From an uncultured Alistipes sp. (GTDB lineage Bacteria; Bacteroidota; Bacteroidia; Bacteroidales; Rikenellaceae): a stretch of DNA of 17,678 nucleotides. The notes beneath the pieces were generated by a model that had not been told where the DNA came from, did no database searches, and was given only the letters and a program-made list of their open reading frames with translations. The stretch is from NCBI GenBank assembly GCA_947174295.1, contig CAMWIG010000022.1:1-17678 (forward strand), read 5' to 3'. Positions 1 through 7,276 of the stretch are shown here, one piece after another (the stretch's first letter is position 1; each line of letters opens with the position of its first letter). The translations under genes and the position numbers were made by a program.

Positions 1-88
1 TCAAAATCTGCAGCCGCATAAAATCATCGAAATACGGTCCTCACGGCTTGCGGGAAGAGCTTTTCGATATTAGGTGCCGGCGATGCCG
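1..88. other. Left edge, no gene seen
   Basis: This short stretch lies downstream of the stop codon of the minus-strand transporter. I see no reading frame of useful length and no clear terminator hairpin. A nine-codon ATG-to-TGA frame on the minus strand ends at the very edge and is not a credible gene. Whether the transcript continues into another gene to the left cannot be told from this window. Confidence 0.5.
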
Positions 89-1390
89 CTACTCCTCGAC
101 GGGGATGTCGGTGTTGACGTTCTTCGAGCCTGCGAGGGCGTAGAAGAGCAGGTAGCAGAGCGCTACGACGATTACCCAGTAGCTGGTCATGTAGCCGATG
201 CCGCCCTGCATGTCGACGATGGCGTTCTGAACCAGCGGGAGAATGCCGCCGCCGCAGACGAGAACCATGAAGATGCCCGACGCCTTCTCGGTGTACTTGC
301 CCAGACCCTCGACCGCGAGGTTGAAGATGCCGCCCCACATGACCGAGGTGCAGAGGCCGATGAGAACCAGCAGAGCTGCGCTGACGGGAACACTCACCAG
401 AGAGAATCCCTCCGAGCCGTTGAATACGGGCATCGAGACGATGGTCGACGTGCTGGCGAAGATTGCGCCGAGTGTGAGCAGCAGACCTGCGCCCGAAACT
501 ACGGCGAGCATCTTCTTTGCCGAAACCTTGCTGCCGACGGCGGCGCCGAGCAGACGGCCCACGAGCATCAGAAGCCAGTAGGTGGCGGCTACCGAGCCCG
601 CGATGGACTCGGCGTTCACGCCGTCGCCGAGCACGTTGAGCGAGGGGTTCTGCAACCACTTGTTCAGTACGTTGGGCACGCCGACCTCGACACCCACGTA
701 GACGAAGATGGCGATTGCTCCGAGGATGAAGTGGCGGAACGACAGCGGGCCGTACTTCGACTCGCCGGCTGCGGCAGCCGCAGCGCGGTGTTCGTTCTCG
801 GGAATTGCGGTCAGCGCTATGACGATGAATGCGAATGCGAAGATGGCGAGGGCCGCGTACATGAGCGGGAACACGTCGCTTATCTGCGCGTTGCGGATTC
901 CGTTTGGAATGAGCAGACCCGTGAGGATGATGACGGCCGTGCCGCTGAGCGAGTTGAACGCGCCGCCGGTCTGAATCAGCTGGTTGCCCTTGTTGCCGCC
1001 TCCGCCCAGCTTGTTGAGCATGGGGTTGACGACGGTGTTGAGCAGACACATCGAGAAGCCTGCGATGAATGCGCCCAGAAGGTAGACGCCGAAGCTCTCG
1101 ACGGTGCCCGAAAGGGTCTGGATCGCCACGCCGATGAAGCCCACGGCGATGGCCACGAGCGCCGTGCGCTTGTAGCCGTAGCGCTGCAACATGTTGCCGG
1201 CCGGATAGCCCATGATGGCATAGGCGATGAAGTTTGCGAAGACGCCCAGTGTACCCATCCAGTTGGGGACGTTGAACTGATACTTCAAGATGTCGCCCAT
1301 CGGTGACGCGAGGTTCGTCACGAACGATATCATCGCGAAGAGGAAAATCATCACGATAATCGGCAACCAGTTTTTCTTTTGCTGTTCCAT
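89..1390 (-). CDS. MFS sugar transporter, FHS (FucP/GluP-like) family
   Basis: A 433-residue inner-membrane protein made almost wholly of hydrophobic helices, about twelve, as expected for the major facilitator superfamily. The first helix pair holds TNLASPMGDILK, and the loop after helix 2 reads PAGNMLQRYGYKR, close to the PAG..I.RFGYKKG signature of the FHS family (L-fucose and glucose/galactose permeases). A GGAFNSLSGT segment resembles the QSFNSLG region of FucP. The likely role is proton-coupled uptake of a sugar or related small molecule; the substrate cannot be read from the sequence. The ATG at 1388-1390 puts the charged MEQQKKN tail just before helix 1, which is normal. There is no Shine-Dalgarno sequence. 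It begins 35 nt after the stop of the polyprenyl synthase on the same strand, so the two are probably co-transcribed, although the functional link is unclear. An alanine-rich loop (EHRAAAAAAGESKYG) marks the central cytoplasmic linker. Confidence 0.85.
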   Translation of the reverse strand: MEQQKKNWLPIIVMIFLFAMISFVTNLASPMGDILKYQFNVPNWMGTLGVFANFIAYAIMGYPAGNMLQRYGYKRTALVAIAVGFIGVAIQTLSGTVESFGVYLLGAFIAGFSMCLLNTVVNPMLNKLGGGGNKGNQLIQTGGAFNSLSGTAVIILTGLLIPNGIRNAQISDVFPLMYAALAIFAFAFIVIALTAIPENEHRAAAAAAGESKYGPLSFRHFILGAIAIFVYVGVEVGVPNVLNKWLQNPSLNVLGDGVNAESIAGSVAATYWLLMLVGRLLGAAVGSKVSAKKMLAVVSGAGLLLTLGAIFASTSTIVSMPVFNGSEGFSLVSVPVSAALLVLIGLCTSVMWGGIFNLAVEGLGKYTEKASGIFMVLVCGGGILPLVQNAIVDMQGGIGYMTSYWVIVVALCYLLFYALAGSKNVNTDIPVEE

Positions 1391-1425
1391 TGTTTTGCGA
1401 TTTATTTAGGTTAAAGATTATGTCG

Positions 1426-2412
1426 TCATCTGTCCCTTTGGCCCACGTAGGCGCAGAGGTTGACCAGTGCGTCCCTCAGGGGCGAGGGTTCGTAGTCGGC
1501 CGCGAGCGCTGCGGCGCGGTTGAGGTAGGAGTGCATGGTGCGTGCCGCCGATTCCGTGCCGCCGCCCTCGACGACGGCGCGGCTCAGCTCCTCGACGGCC
1601 CGTTCGTCCTCGGCGCAGCGGTCGAGCAGCGCGAGCAGCTCTTCGCGGCGTGCCGCGTCGGCGCTCTCCAACAGCGCGATGAGGGGCAGCGTGATTTTTC
1701 CTTCGCGCAGGTCGTTGTGCGAGGGCTTGCCCGTGGCGGAGTCTGCTGCGGTGTAGTCGAGTATGTCGTCCTGAATCTGGAATGCCATGCCCAGCGCCTC
1801 GCCGTAGCGGCGCATCGTGTCGACCTTCTCGCGCGAGGCCCCCGAGGCCATGGCGCCGGCCGAGGCGCTCACCGAAATAAGCGCTGCGGTCTTCTTGTAT
1901 ATGATTTCGAGATAGTCCTTGCGCGAGGTGTCGCGGCGCCGTGCGTGGGCGCCCTGCAACACTTCGCCCTCGCAGAGGGTGGCTATCGTGCCGAAGATGT
2001 GCTGCACGAGGTCGTACTGTGCGCTCGACATGCCGATGGAGATGGTGCGCGCCAGAATGTAGTCGCCGGCGATTACGGCGTTCTTCGACTGCCAGCGGGC
2101 GTTGAGCGACTGCCGGCCGCGGCGCATGTCGGCCTCGTCGATGACGTCGTCGTGGATGAGCGACGCCACGTGTATCATCTCTGCCAGCATGGCGGCCAGC
2201 GAGGCCCGTTTCCCGGCCCGGCCCGAGGGGGAGTTGATTGCCGCCGACAGAAGCACTACGAGCGGACGAATGCCCTTGCCGCGCGACGAGAGGGCGTAGC
2301 GCAGCATCTCGGCCATGGGCGAATCGTCGTCCGCGAAGTGGCGGGAGACCATCTCGTCGAAGGCCGCGAGGTCGTCGGCTACGGGTTTGCGAATAGTATC
2401 GAGTGTTACCAT
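1426..2412 (-). CDS. Long-chain polyprenyl diphosphate synthase (IspB/octaprenyl type)
   Basis: A 328-residue trans-isoprenyl diphosphate synthase, which adds isopentenyl diphosphate to an allylic primer in the cytosol. All family landmarks are present: GKGIRP at 45-50, the first aspartate-rich motif HDDVIDEADMRRG with D88, D89 and D92, and the second motif QIQDDILDY with D215, D216 and D219. The residues four and five places before the first motif are small (S84, A83). In this family small residues there leave the product pocket open and favour long chains. In Bacteroidota the usual product is the menaquinone side chain, so that is the likely role, but the chain length is an inference. The ATG at 2410-2412 gives a standard N-terminus. 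Upstream lie a long leader with a 23-bp palindrome (2466-2488) and a candidate -7 box at 2589-2596. The MFS transporter follows 35 nt downstream. Confidence 0.93.
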   Translation of the reverse strand: MVTLDTIRKPVADDLAAFDEMVSRHFADDDSPMAEMLRYALSSRGKGIRPLVVLLSAAINSPSGRAGKRASLAAMLAEMIHVASLIHDDVIDEADMRRGRQSLNARWQSKNAVIAGDYILARTISIGMSSAQYDLVQHIFGTIATLCEGEVLQGAHARRRDTSRKDYLEIIYKKTAALISVSASAGAMASGASREKVDTMRRYGEALGMAFQIQDDILDYTAADSATGKPSHNDLREGKITLPLIALLESADAARREELLALLDRCAEDERAVEELSRAVVEGGGTESAARTMHSYLNRAAALAADYEPSPLRDALVNLCAYVGQRDR

Positions 2413-2465
2413 CTGATTCTGTTTGCTCTTCGGCGCGCAGCCGGCTTGCGGGCGGCCGCCGTATT

Positions 2466-2488
2466 GGTCCGGACACGGTGTCCGGACC
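2466..2488. promoter_or_regulatory. 23-bp perfect palindrome in the polyprenyl synthase leader
   Basis: GGTCCGGACAC at 2466-2476 is followed by one spacer base and its exact reverse complement GTGTCCGGACC at 2478-2488. It lies 54 bp upstream of the polyprenyl synthase ATG and about 100 bp downstream of the candidate -7 box, so it would be in the transcript leader. It could be a dimeric-regulator operator or fold as a GC-rich hairpin in RNA. A smaller GC palindrome (2451-2460) lies between it and the gene. The function is not known. Confidence 0.5.
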
Positions 2489-2588
2489 GGTTCGTCTCCG
2501 GCAAACGGCGTGCGCGGCGGGTGCGGAAAAAGGACCCGGTCTGAGTCTGTGCGGCCGCGGCGCCTCCTGCGTGCGGAGTTATTCCGTG

Positions 2589-2596
2589 CAAAGATA
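2589..2596 (-). promoter_or_regulatory. Candidate -7 box for the polyprenyl synthase
   Basis: On the minus strand this reads TATCTTTG, an exact match to the Bacteroidota TAnnTTTG box. The expected TTTG about 20 nt upstream is absent, so the promoter would be weak or regulated. It would give a leader of roughly 170 nt containing the palindrome at 2466-2488. Confidence 0.4.
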
Positions 2597-2756
2597 ATCT
2601 ATTTTTCGAGACTACGGCCTCTGCGACGATGTTTTTTCATCGCCGGGTTTTAATCCTCATGCCTTGACGCAAGGGGCGGAGACCGCCGTGGGCGCGGCTG
2701 GTAATCGTGTCTCGGGCTGCGTCGGGGCTGTTTCTGTCCGGCAGAGGCCGAATAAA
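2597..2756. other. Divergent intergenic region with small hairpins
   Basis: The gap between the two divergent genes spans 2413-2836, and this is its middle part. No coding frame is convincing. There are two adjoining small inverted repeats: CCTTG/CAAGG (2662-2674, 3-nt loop) and GGCGG/CCGCC (2675-2687, 3-nt loop). A CGATG/CATCG pair flanks a T6 run near 2626-2641. None has an obvious role. Confidence 0.4.
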
Positions 2757-2788
2757 TTTGGTATTGTCCTTATTTTTTCATACCTTGC
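2757..2788 (+). promoter_or_regulatory. Bacteroidota-type promoter of the unrecognised membrane protein gene
   Basis: A -33 TTTG at 2757-2760, inside AATAAATTTG, is followed by exactly 20 nt and then TACCTTGC at 2781-2788, a two-mismatch version of TAnnTTTG... with the T-rich core kept. The AATAAATTTGG core is shared with the promoter upstream of the YfhO gene. The predicted leader is about 40-45 nt. The weaker -7 box suggests lower expression than the two full-consensus promoters in this window. Confidence 0.55.
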
Positions 2789-2836
2789 AACTTGCAGAAC
2801 GACTGAGATTTTCTTCGAATATATTTTCTTGCGACT

Positions 2837-4414
2837 ATGAAAAAGCTGCTGACTCTTATTCTCCTTTCGGCCTGTTGCGCCGCGCCGGCCTTATGCGCCG
2901 GGATTTCCAGAGACTATGCCGTCAAGACGACGAAGGCTCCGATCTGGATGTATCAGGATGCCGCATCGCCGGTGCTGGGCTATCTCGACTTCGGCACCGT
3001 GCCCGGTTCGGAGCCGGACGGCAACGACCCGCAGTGGCTCTATGTCGAGCAGGGCGACCTGAAAGGATGGTCGCACATCCTCGCTTTCTCGCATCGTGCT
3101 TCCGTGCGGGAGGATATCGACCTCGCCAACGGCGCGTTCGCCGACTACCTGCGGACCGAAGGCGCCGACAGCGGCGTAATCGAAGCATGCACCGCCCGAA
3201 TGCCGGAAAATGCCGGTGCGGCGGAGTCCGACTGTCAGGAAGATGCCTCCCGGTACGCAGGCGACGACGGTCGTGTCGAGCCGTACAGTGCCCGAGGTCT
3301 GGAACCGATGTTCATCTATGTGATAGACCGCGACGTGGAGTGCCCGGTCAACGAGGCTTACGCATACCACGGCCGGGCTATACGCTTGGAGAAGACCTCC
3401 GAAACCTTCTCCGGAGGCTCGTGGTTCGCATGCGGGAGTGCGGAACCCGACGGCGTGATGCTGATGTCCGAAGGAAAAGGATTCGACCTGCCCGCATCGG
3501 CCTATCACCTGCTGACGGAGGAGGAGTATCTCGCCTACATGAACAACGGACTCAGACTGACGCATATCCATGTCGATACCTCGCTCAGGCATTATCTGGA
3601 AACGCACGATGTCGCACAGGCGAAGGAGTGGACGGTTGATTTCAGGCAATATACGCGCAAGACGCTGGCGGACCTTTGGCCGATGCTCGTTCCGCTGCTT
3701 GTTCTGCTAGCGATTTTCGTGCTGGGCATGGGCTCGAATGCGAATCCGGTCGTATGGGCGTATGCCGCGATTGCCGACCTGCTGGGTCTTTGCGCGATTT
3801 GCTGGCATTATGTTTCGATGCCCTCGGCGCAGTTCGACGACCTCGGCGGTTTGGCGTGGGTTCCCATCTGCATCGTCGCCCTCGCGGCAATGGCCCTGAT
3901 TCTTTTCGTCTCATGGAGGCTGGGAACCGCCGTCCTTGCGAAATACGGCGTTTCGGCCAGCTTGAAGAGTGTCGGCGTCGGATTCGCGGGGGGCATTGCG
4001 CTGAACGTTGTGCTGTGCCTGATTATGACTCAGGTGCTGGGCTGCGCGAAGGATAGCCCGGCCGTGGGCATTGCAGGTATCGTCTGCATCGTCGGCGGTG
4101 TGCTCGGCTGGACGGTTCGCGATATGATGCGTCAGAATCCGGCGGTCGCGGCAGCGCTTCCGGCCGTGTTCGTATTGTGGATTATTGCCGCCGTGCTCGG
4201 GTTCGCCCTTATTGCGATAGCGCTCTTCGCCGCATTCTTCATCGTCTTATGGATGTTCATGTCCGGCAACATGGGCGGAGCCAAGAACGTGATTCCGGGT
4301 CTCGTGGGTTCCGAACAGGCCACATGCTCGAAGTGCCGCCGTTATGGCACGGTTCAATGCCCGCGCTCCAATCCGTCCGGGTCCGATTCCGCATGCCAGT
4401 CGTTCGAGCAGTGA
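2837..4414 (+). CDS. Unrecognised exported membrane protein: SH3-like domain, 6-7 helices, four-Cys tail
   Basis: I do not recognise a family for this 525-residue protein. Residues 1-21 form a signal sequence. LSAC at 10-13 fits a lipobox, but cleavage after ALCA (18-21) is equally possible. Residues about 33-90 look like a bacterial SH3-type domain (APIWMYQD, GYLDFGTV, WLYVEQGDLKGWSH), usually a cell-wall or ligand-binding module. A mostly acidic soluble region with several cysteines follows to about residue 275. Six or seven membrane helices fall at about 280-298, 304-324, 340-360, 377-399, 407-425 and 438-474. The tail carries C497, C500, C508 and C520 (CSKC, then QCP), resembling a degenerate zinc-ribbon or a disulphide-bonded tail. 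It has its own promoter and a hairpin behind it, so it is probably monocistronic. An envelope sensor or scaffold is possible, but that is only a guess. Confidence 0.8.
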   Translation: MKKLLTLILLSACCAAPALCAGISRDYAVKTTKAPIWMYQDAASPVLGYLDFGTVPGSEPDGNDPQWLYVEQGDLKGWSHILAFSHRASVREDIDLANGAFADYLRTEGADSGVIEACTARMPENAGAAESDCQEDASRYAGDDGRVEPYSARGLEPMFIYVIDRDVECPVNEAYAYHGRAIRLEKTSETFSGGSWFACGSAEPDGVMLMSEGKGFDLPASAYHLLTEEEYLAYMNNGLRLTHIHVDTSLRHYLETHDVAQAKEWTVDFRQYTRKTLADLWPMLVPLLVLLAIFVLGMGSNANPVVWAYAAIADLLGLCAICWHYVSMPSAQFDDLGGLAWVPICIVALAAMALILFVSWRLGTAVLAKYGVSASLKSVGVGFAGGIALNVVLCLIMTQVLGCAKDSPAVGIAGIVCIVGGVLGWTVRDMMRQNPAVAAALPAVFVLWIIAAVLGFALIAIALFAAFFIVLWMFMSGNMGGAKNVIPGLVGSEQATCSKCRRYGTVQCPRSNPSGSDSACQSFEQ

Positions 4415-4434
4415 TTCGGCTGTTTTAGGTGTTC

Positions 4435-4465
4435 ATGCTCTTCCCAGCCGTGGCCTGGGAAGCAT
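4435..4465. terminator. Inverted repeat after the membrane protein gene, weak terminator candidate
   Basis: CTTCCCAG at 4440-4447 pairs perfectly with CTGGGAAG at 4455-4462 around a 7-nt loop. ATG/CAT at the base can extend the stem past a two-base bulge. It starts 20 nt after the stop codon, which is a normal place for a terminator. No clear T run follows, so termination is uncertain. Confidence 0.4.
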
Positions 4466-4587
4466 ATTAGTCGCGCATATGTGAATGAGCCCCCGCTCGG
4501 CAACGTCGGAATAGATTCGGCTTCGCTTCTGTAAAATAGGGACAAGCCGGCTTTCTGCTCTCGGGTCAATCGTGTCTTCGGCTCTCT

Positions 4588-4715
4588 TCTCGGGTGTTCG
4601 TGTGGCGGATAAGGCAATTTTGAATTTATTTATGCGTGTTTCCGGCCGTCATCTCGGGTACCGATGTATCCGATAGGGCAATTTTGAATTTATTTATTCG
4701 TATCTTTGACTTCGT
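4588..4715. repeat. Two imperfect 64-bp tandem units
   Basis: TCTCGGGT at 4588 and 4652, and GGCAATTTTGAATTTATTTA at 4613 and 4677, are both spaced exactly 64 bp apart, so this is a tandem duplication. The second unit ends in TTCGTATCTTTG, an intact -7 box at 4701-4708. The first unit has TGCGTGTTTCC at the same place, so its box is lost. Confidence 0.7.
4701..4708 (+). promoter_or_regulatory. Possible second upstream -7 box for the YfhO gene
   Basis: TATCTTTG matches the TAnnTTTG consensus and is preceded by TTCG, as in the two full promoters of the window. The only TTTG upstream (4683-4686) is 14 nt away rather than about 20, so activity is doubtful. If used, it would add a leader of about 85 nt. 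Confidence 0.3.
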
Positions 4716-4749
4716 CTTAGATACTCCCGCTCGGTAATGCTCAAATAAA

Positions 4750-4781
4750 TTTGGCATTACTCTCGCTTATTCGTATCTTTG
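4750..4781 (+). promoter_or_regulatory. Full-consensus Bacteroidota promoter of the YfhO gene
   Basis: TTTG at 4750-4753, a 20-nt spacer, then TATCTTTG at 4774-4781. The spacer ends CTCGCTTATTCG, identical to the promoter at 11306-11337. The -33 box sits in the right half of a dyad: GTAATGC 4734-4740 pairs with GCATTAC 4754-4760, and CAAAT pairs with ATTTG around AA, leaving one unpaired T (4741). Transcription would start around 4786-4792, leaving a leader of only about 10 nt before the ATG at 4799. Confidence 0.75.
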
Positions 4782-4798
4782 GCACTCTAAACTGTCGT

Positions 4799-7267
4799 AT
4801 GATGAACAACCCCAAAGATACGCTCCGACGACTGCTGCCGGCCGTCTCGGCGCTCGTGCTTTTTTTCGCCGTTTCGGCTCTCTACTTCTCGCCCCAGTTC
4901 TCGGGCGAGGTGCTGCCGCAGCACGATGTCGTGCAGTACCGCGGCATGACGGCCGACATCGAGGCCCAGCGCGCCGCGACGGGCGAAGACCCGCAGTGGA
5001 CGGGCGGCATGTTCGGCGGCATGCCGGCCTACCTCATCAACGTGGCCTATCCGGCGCAAATCGTGAAACTTACGCTGGGCCGGGCGGTGCACGCGCTGTC
5101 GGCGCCGGCCGGCTTCCTGTTCTTCGCCATGTGCTCGATGTGGCTCATGCTGCTCGTTATGGGCGTCGACCCGTGGGTCGGCATCGTCGGTGCTGTGGCA
5201 TACGGTCTGTCGACATATTTCCTGCTGATTATCGGCGCCGGGCACATCACCAAGATGTGGGCTTTGGTCTACGCGCCGCTGATGATGGGCGGAATATACT
5301 GCACCATGCGGCGCGACATGTGGCTCGGAGGGGCCCTTACGGCCGTGGCGGCGTCGCTCGAAATCGGAGCCAACCATCCTCAGATAACCTACTACTTCCT
5401 GCTCGCTGCCGCCGTATTCTGGCTCGGCGAGGGCATCGCGGCCCTGCGCGGACGCCGCATCGGCGACTTCGCGCGCCGCACGGCCGTCGTCGCGGCGGCC
5501 GGAGTGCTGGCCGTGGGCTCGAACTTCGCGCCGCTGTGGTACACGGCGCAGCATACGCCCGAGACCATGCGCGGCGGTTCGGAGCTGGCCGCGGCTGACA
5601 GCGCGATATCGGAGGGGCTCGACCTCGACTACGCCACGGCGTGGAGCTACGGCCGCACCGAGAGCTGGAACATGCTCATTCCCGACTTCATGGGCGGCGA
5701 CTCGGGCCGCACCTTCTCGCGCGACGGCGAGGTGGCGCAGGCGATGGGCCGATACGGCATGGAGTCGCTGGCTGGGCAGCTGCCGATGTATTGGGGCGGG
5801 CAGCCCTACACGGCCGGCCCGACATACATAGGCGCTGCGGCGTGGCTGCTGGCGCTGCTGGGGCTGGCGCTGCTGGCGCGGCGCGACCGCGCGTGGCTCT
5901 TTTTCGCCATGCTGCTCATGCTGCTGCTCTCGTGGGGGCACAACCTGATGTGGTTCACGCGCGCGGCGTTCGAGTGGCTGCCCTTCTACGACAAGTTCCG
6001 CACGGTGTCGATGACGCTGGTGGTCGTGCAGTGGGCCGTTCCGCTGCTCGGCACGCTGGGGCTGATGCGGCTGTGGCGCGGCGAGGTGTCGCGCAGCGAG
6101 GTGCTGCGTGCGCTGGCGTGGTGTGCCGGTCTTGCGGGCGGCGTGTGTCTGCTGTTCGCCGTGGCGGGAGGTTCGTTGTTCGACTTCGGCCGCGAGCGGA
6201 GTGGCGAGATGATGACTGCCGAGTTCCTGCGCATGTTGCAGGCCTCGGGCGCTTCCGACTACATAGCGCAGGGCGTGCACGAGGAGCTCGGATGGGCTGC
6301 GGCCGACGCCATGGCCGCCGAGCGCGCCTCGGTCATGCAGGCCGATGCGTGGCGTTCGCTGCTTTTCGTGGCGCTCGCAGCGGGTGCGGTGCTGCTCTTC
6401 GTCATGAAACGCCTGCCGCGCTGGGGACTCGTCGCCGTGCTGACGCTCGTGGTGCTGCTCGACATGGTGCCGGTCGACATGCGATATCTGTCGCACGACC
6501 GATTCGTCGCGGCACGCCGCCAGAGCGTGACGCCGACGCCCGCCGACCTGAAAATCATGGAGGACACCGAGCCTGGATACCGCGTGCTCAACCTCACCGT
6601 GAGCCCGTTCAACGACGCCACGACCAGCTACTTCCACCGCTCGGTGGGCGGCTACCACGGCGCTAAGCTGGCCCGCTATCAGGACCTTATAGACCGCTAT
6701 CTGAGCCGTGGCGACGAGGCGGTGCTCGACATGCTCAATACGCGCTACCTCATCGTCTCGCGCGACAGCGTCGTGCGGCGTCCGACGGCTCTGGGTGCTG
6801 CGTGGACGGTGCGCGATGTCGTGCGTGTCGACGGCGCGGCCGCCGAGATAGAGATGCTGGACGTGGTCGACCTGTCGCGTGCGGCGGTCGTCGACGACCG
6901 TTTCGAACTGCGCGGCGCGGATTACGGCGAGGCCGGCATACGGCTCGCGGAGTACCGCCCCAACTACCTGCGCTACGAATATTCGGCAGACGCGCCGCTG
7001 CTTGCCGTCTTCTCGGAGATATACTACGACAAAGGCTGGACGGCATACGTCGACGGCGAGCCGGCTCCCTACGTGCGTGCCGACTACGTGCTGCGCGCCA
7101 TGGAGCTGCCCGCCGGCGAACATACCGTCGAGTGGCGCTTCCGCGCTCCGGGGTGGCGTGCGGTCGAGGGCGTGACCCTCGCCTCGTCGATAGCCGTGCT
7201 CGCGGCGGCCGTCGCGGCGCTCGCATGGGCGGTGCTCCGCTCGATTGGAATTCGAAAGAAAGATTGA
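4799..7267 (+). CDS. YfhO-family integral membrane protein
   Basis: A large polytopic inner-membrane protein (822 residues) of the YfhO family, whose members have a GT-C-like fold and are thought to transfer sugars from lipid-linked donors to envelope polymers. The N-terminal helix is followed by FSPQFSGEVLPQHDVVQYRGM and WTGGMFGGMPAY, both typical of the family. A run of helices includes GAGHITKMWALVYAPLM and IGANHPQITYYF. The C-terminal half is a soluble domain (DLKIMEDTEPGYRVLNLT; IYYDKGWTAYVDGE; LPAGEHTVEWRFRAPGW) closed by a last helix. A TTG-started frame extends upstream to 4751, but that lies inside the -33 box. The start must be the ATG at 4799 or the adjacent one at 4802. There is no Shine-Dalgarno sequence, and the leader is nearly absent. 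ftsX follows 9 nt downstream, so the two are probably co-transcribed. The acceptor and donor are unknown. Confidence 0.88.
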   Translation: MMNNPKDTLRRLLPAVSALVLFFAVSALYFSPQFSGEVLPQHDVVQYRGMTADIEAQRAATGEDPQWTGGMFGGMPAYLINVAYPAQIVKLTLGRAVHALSAPAGFLFFAMCSMWLMLLVMGVDPWVGIVGAVAYGLSTYFLLIIGAGHITKMWALVYAPLMMGGIYCTMRRDMWLGGALTAVAASLEIGANHPQITYYFLLAAAVFWLGEGIAALRGRRIGDFARRTAVVAAAGVLAVGSNFAPLWYTAQHTPETMRGGSELAAADSAISEGLDLDYATAWSYGRTESWNMLIPDFMGGDSGRTFSRDGEVAQAMGRYGMESLAGQLPMYWGGQPYTAGPTYIGAAAWLLALLGLALLARRDRAWLFFAMLLMLLLSWGHNLMWFTRAAFEWLPFYDKFRTVSMTLVVVQWAVPLLGTLGLMRLWRGEVSRSEVLRALAWCAGLAGGVCLLFAVAGGSLFDFGRERSGEMMTAEFLRMLQASGASDYIAQGVHEELGWAAADAMAAERASVMQADAWRSLLFVALAAGAVLLFVMKRLPRWGLVAVLTLVVLLDMVPVDMRYLSHDRFVAARRQSVTPTPADLKIMEDTEPGYRVLNLTVSPFNDATTSYFHRSVGGYHGAKLARYQDLIDRYLSRGDEAVLDMLNTRYLIVSRDSVVRRPTALGAAWTVRDVVRVDGAAAEIEMLDVVDLSRAAVVDDRFELRGADYGEAGIRLAEYRPNYLRYEYSADAPLLAVFSEIYYDKGWTAYVDGEPAPYVRADYVLRAMELPAGEHTVEWRFRAPGWRAVEGVTLASSIAVLAAAVAALAWAVLRSIGIRKKD

Positions 7268-7276
7268 CGAAACGAT

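Larger units (their letters stand above)
4466..4749. repeat. Gene-free stretch with repeated promoter-like elements
   Basis: No credible coding frame is seen. The stretch holds two 64-bp tandem units (see 4588-4715). It also holds a decayed relative of the promoter block: CCCGCTCGGCAA at 4492-4503, followed by GGAATAGATTCGGC and CGCTT, which lines up with the intact block starting at 4726. The octamer TCTCGGGT recurs at 4559, 4588 and 4652. The region reads as the debris of repeated duplication of a promoter element upstream of the YfhO gene. Confidence 0.5.

Noticed and set aside
2406..2653. Small frames on both strands in the polyprenyl synthase leader
   Set aside because: They are Arg/Ala-rich, begin at poor start codons and cross the 23-bp palindrome, which is typical of GC-rich non-coding sequence.
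4354..4617. An 87-codon minus-strand frame in the gene-free stretch
   Set aside because: It has no promoter or ribosome-binding signal, no hydrophobic or domain pattern, and spans a hairpin and decayed repeats.
4751..4798. TTG-started N-terminal extension of the YfhO protein
   Set aside because: It would begin inside the -33 box and run through the -7 box, so it would not be transcribed from this promoter.
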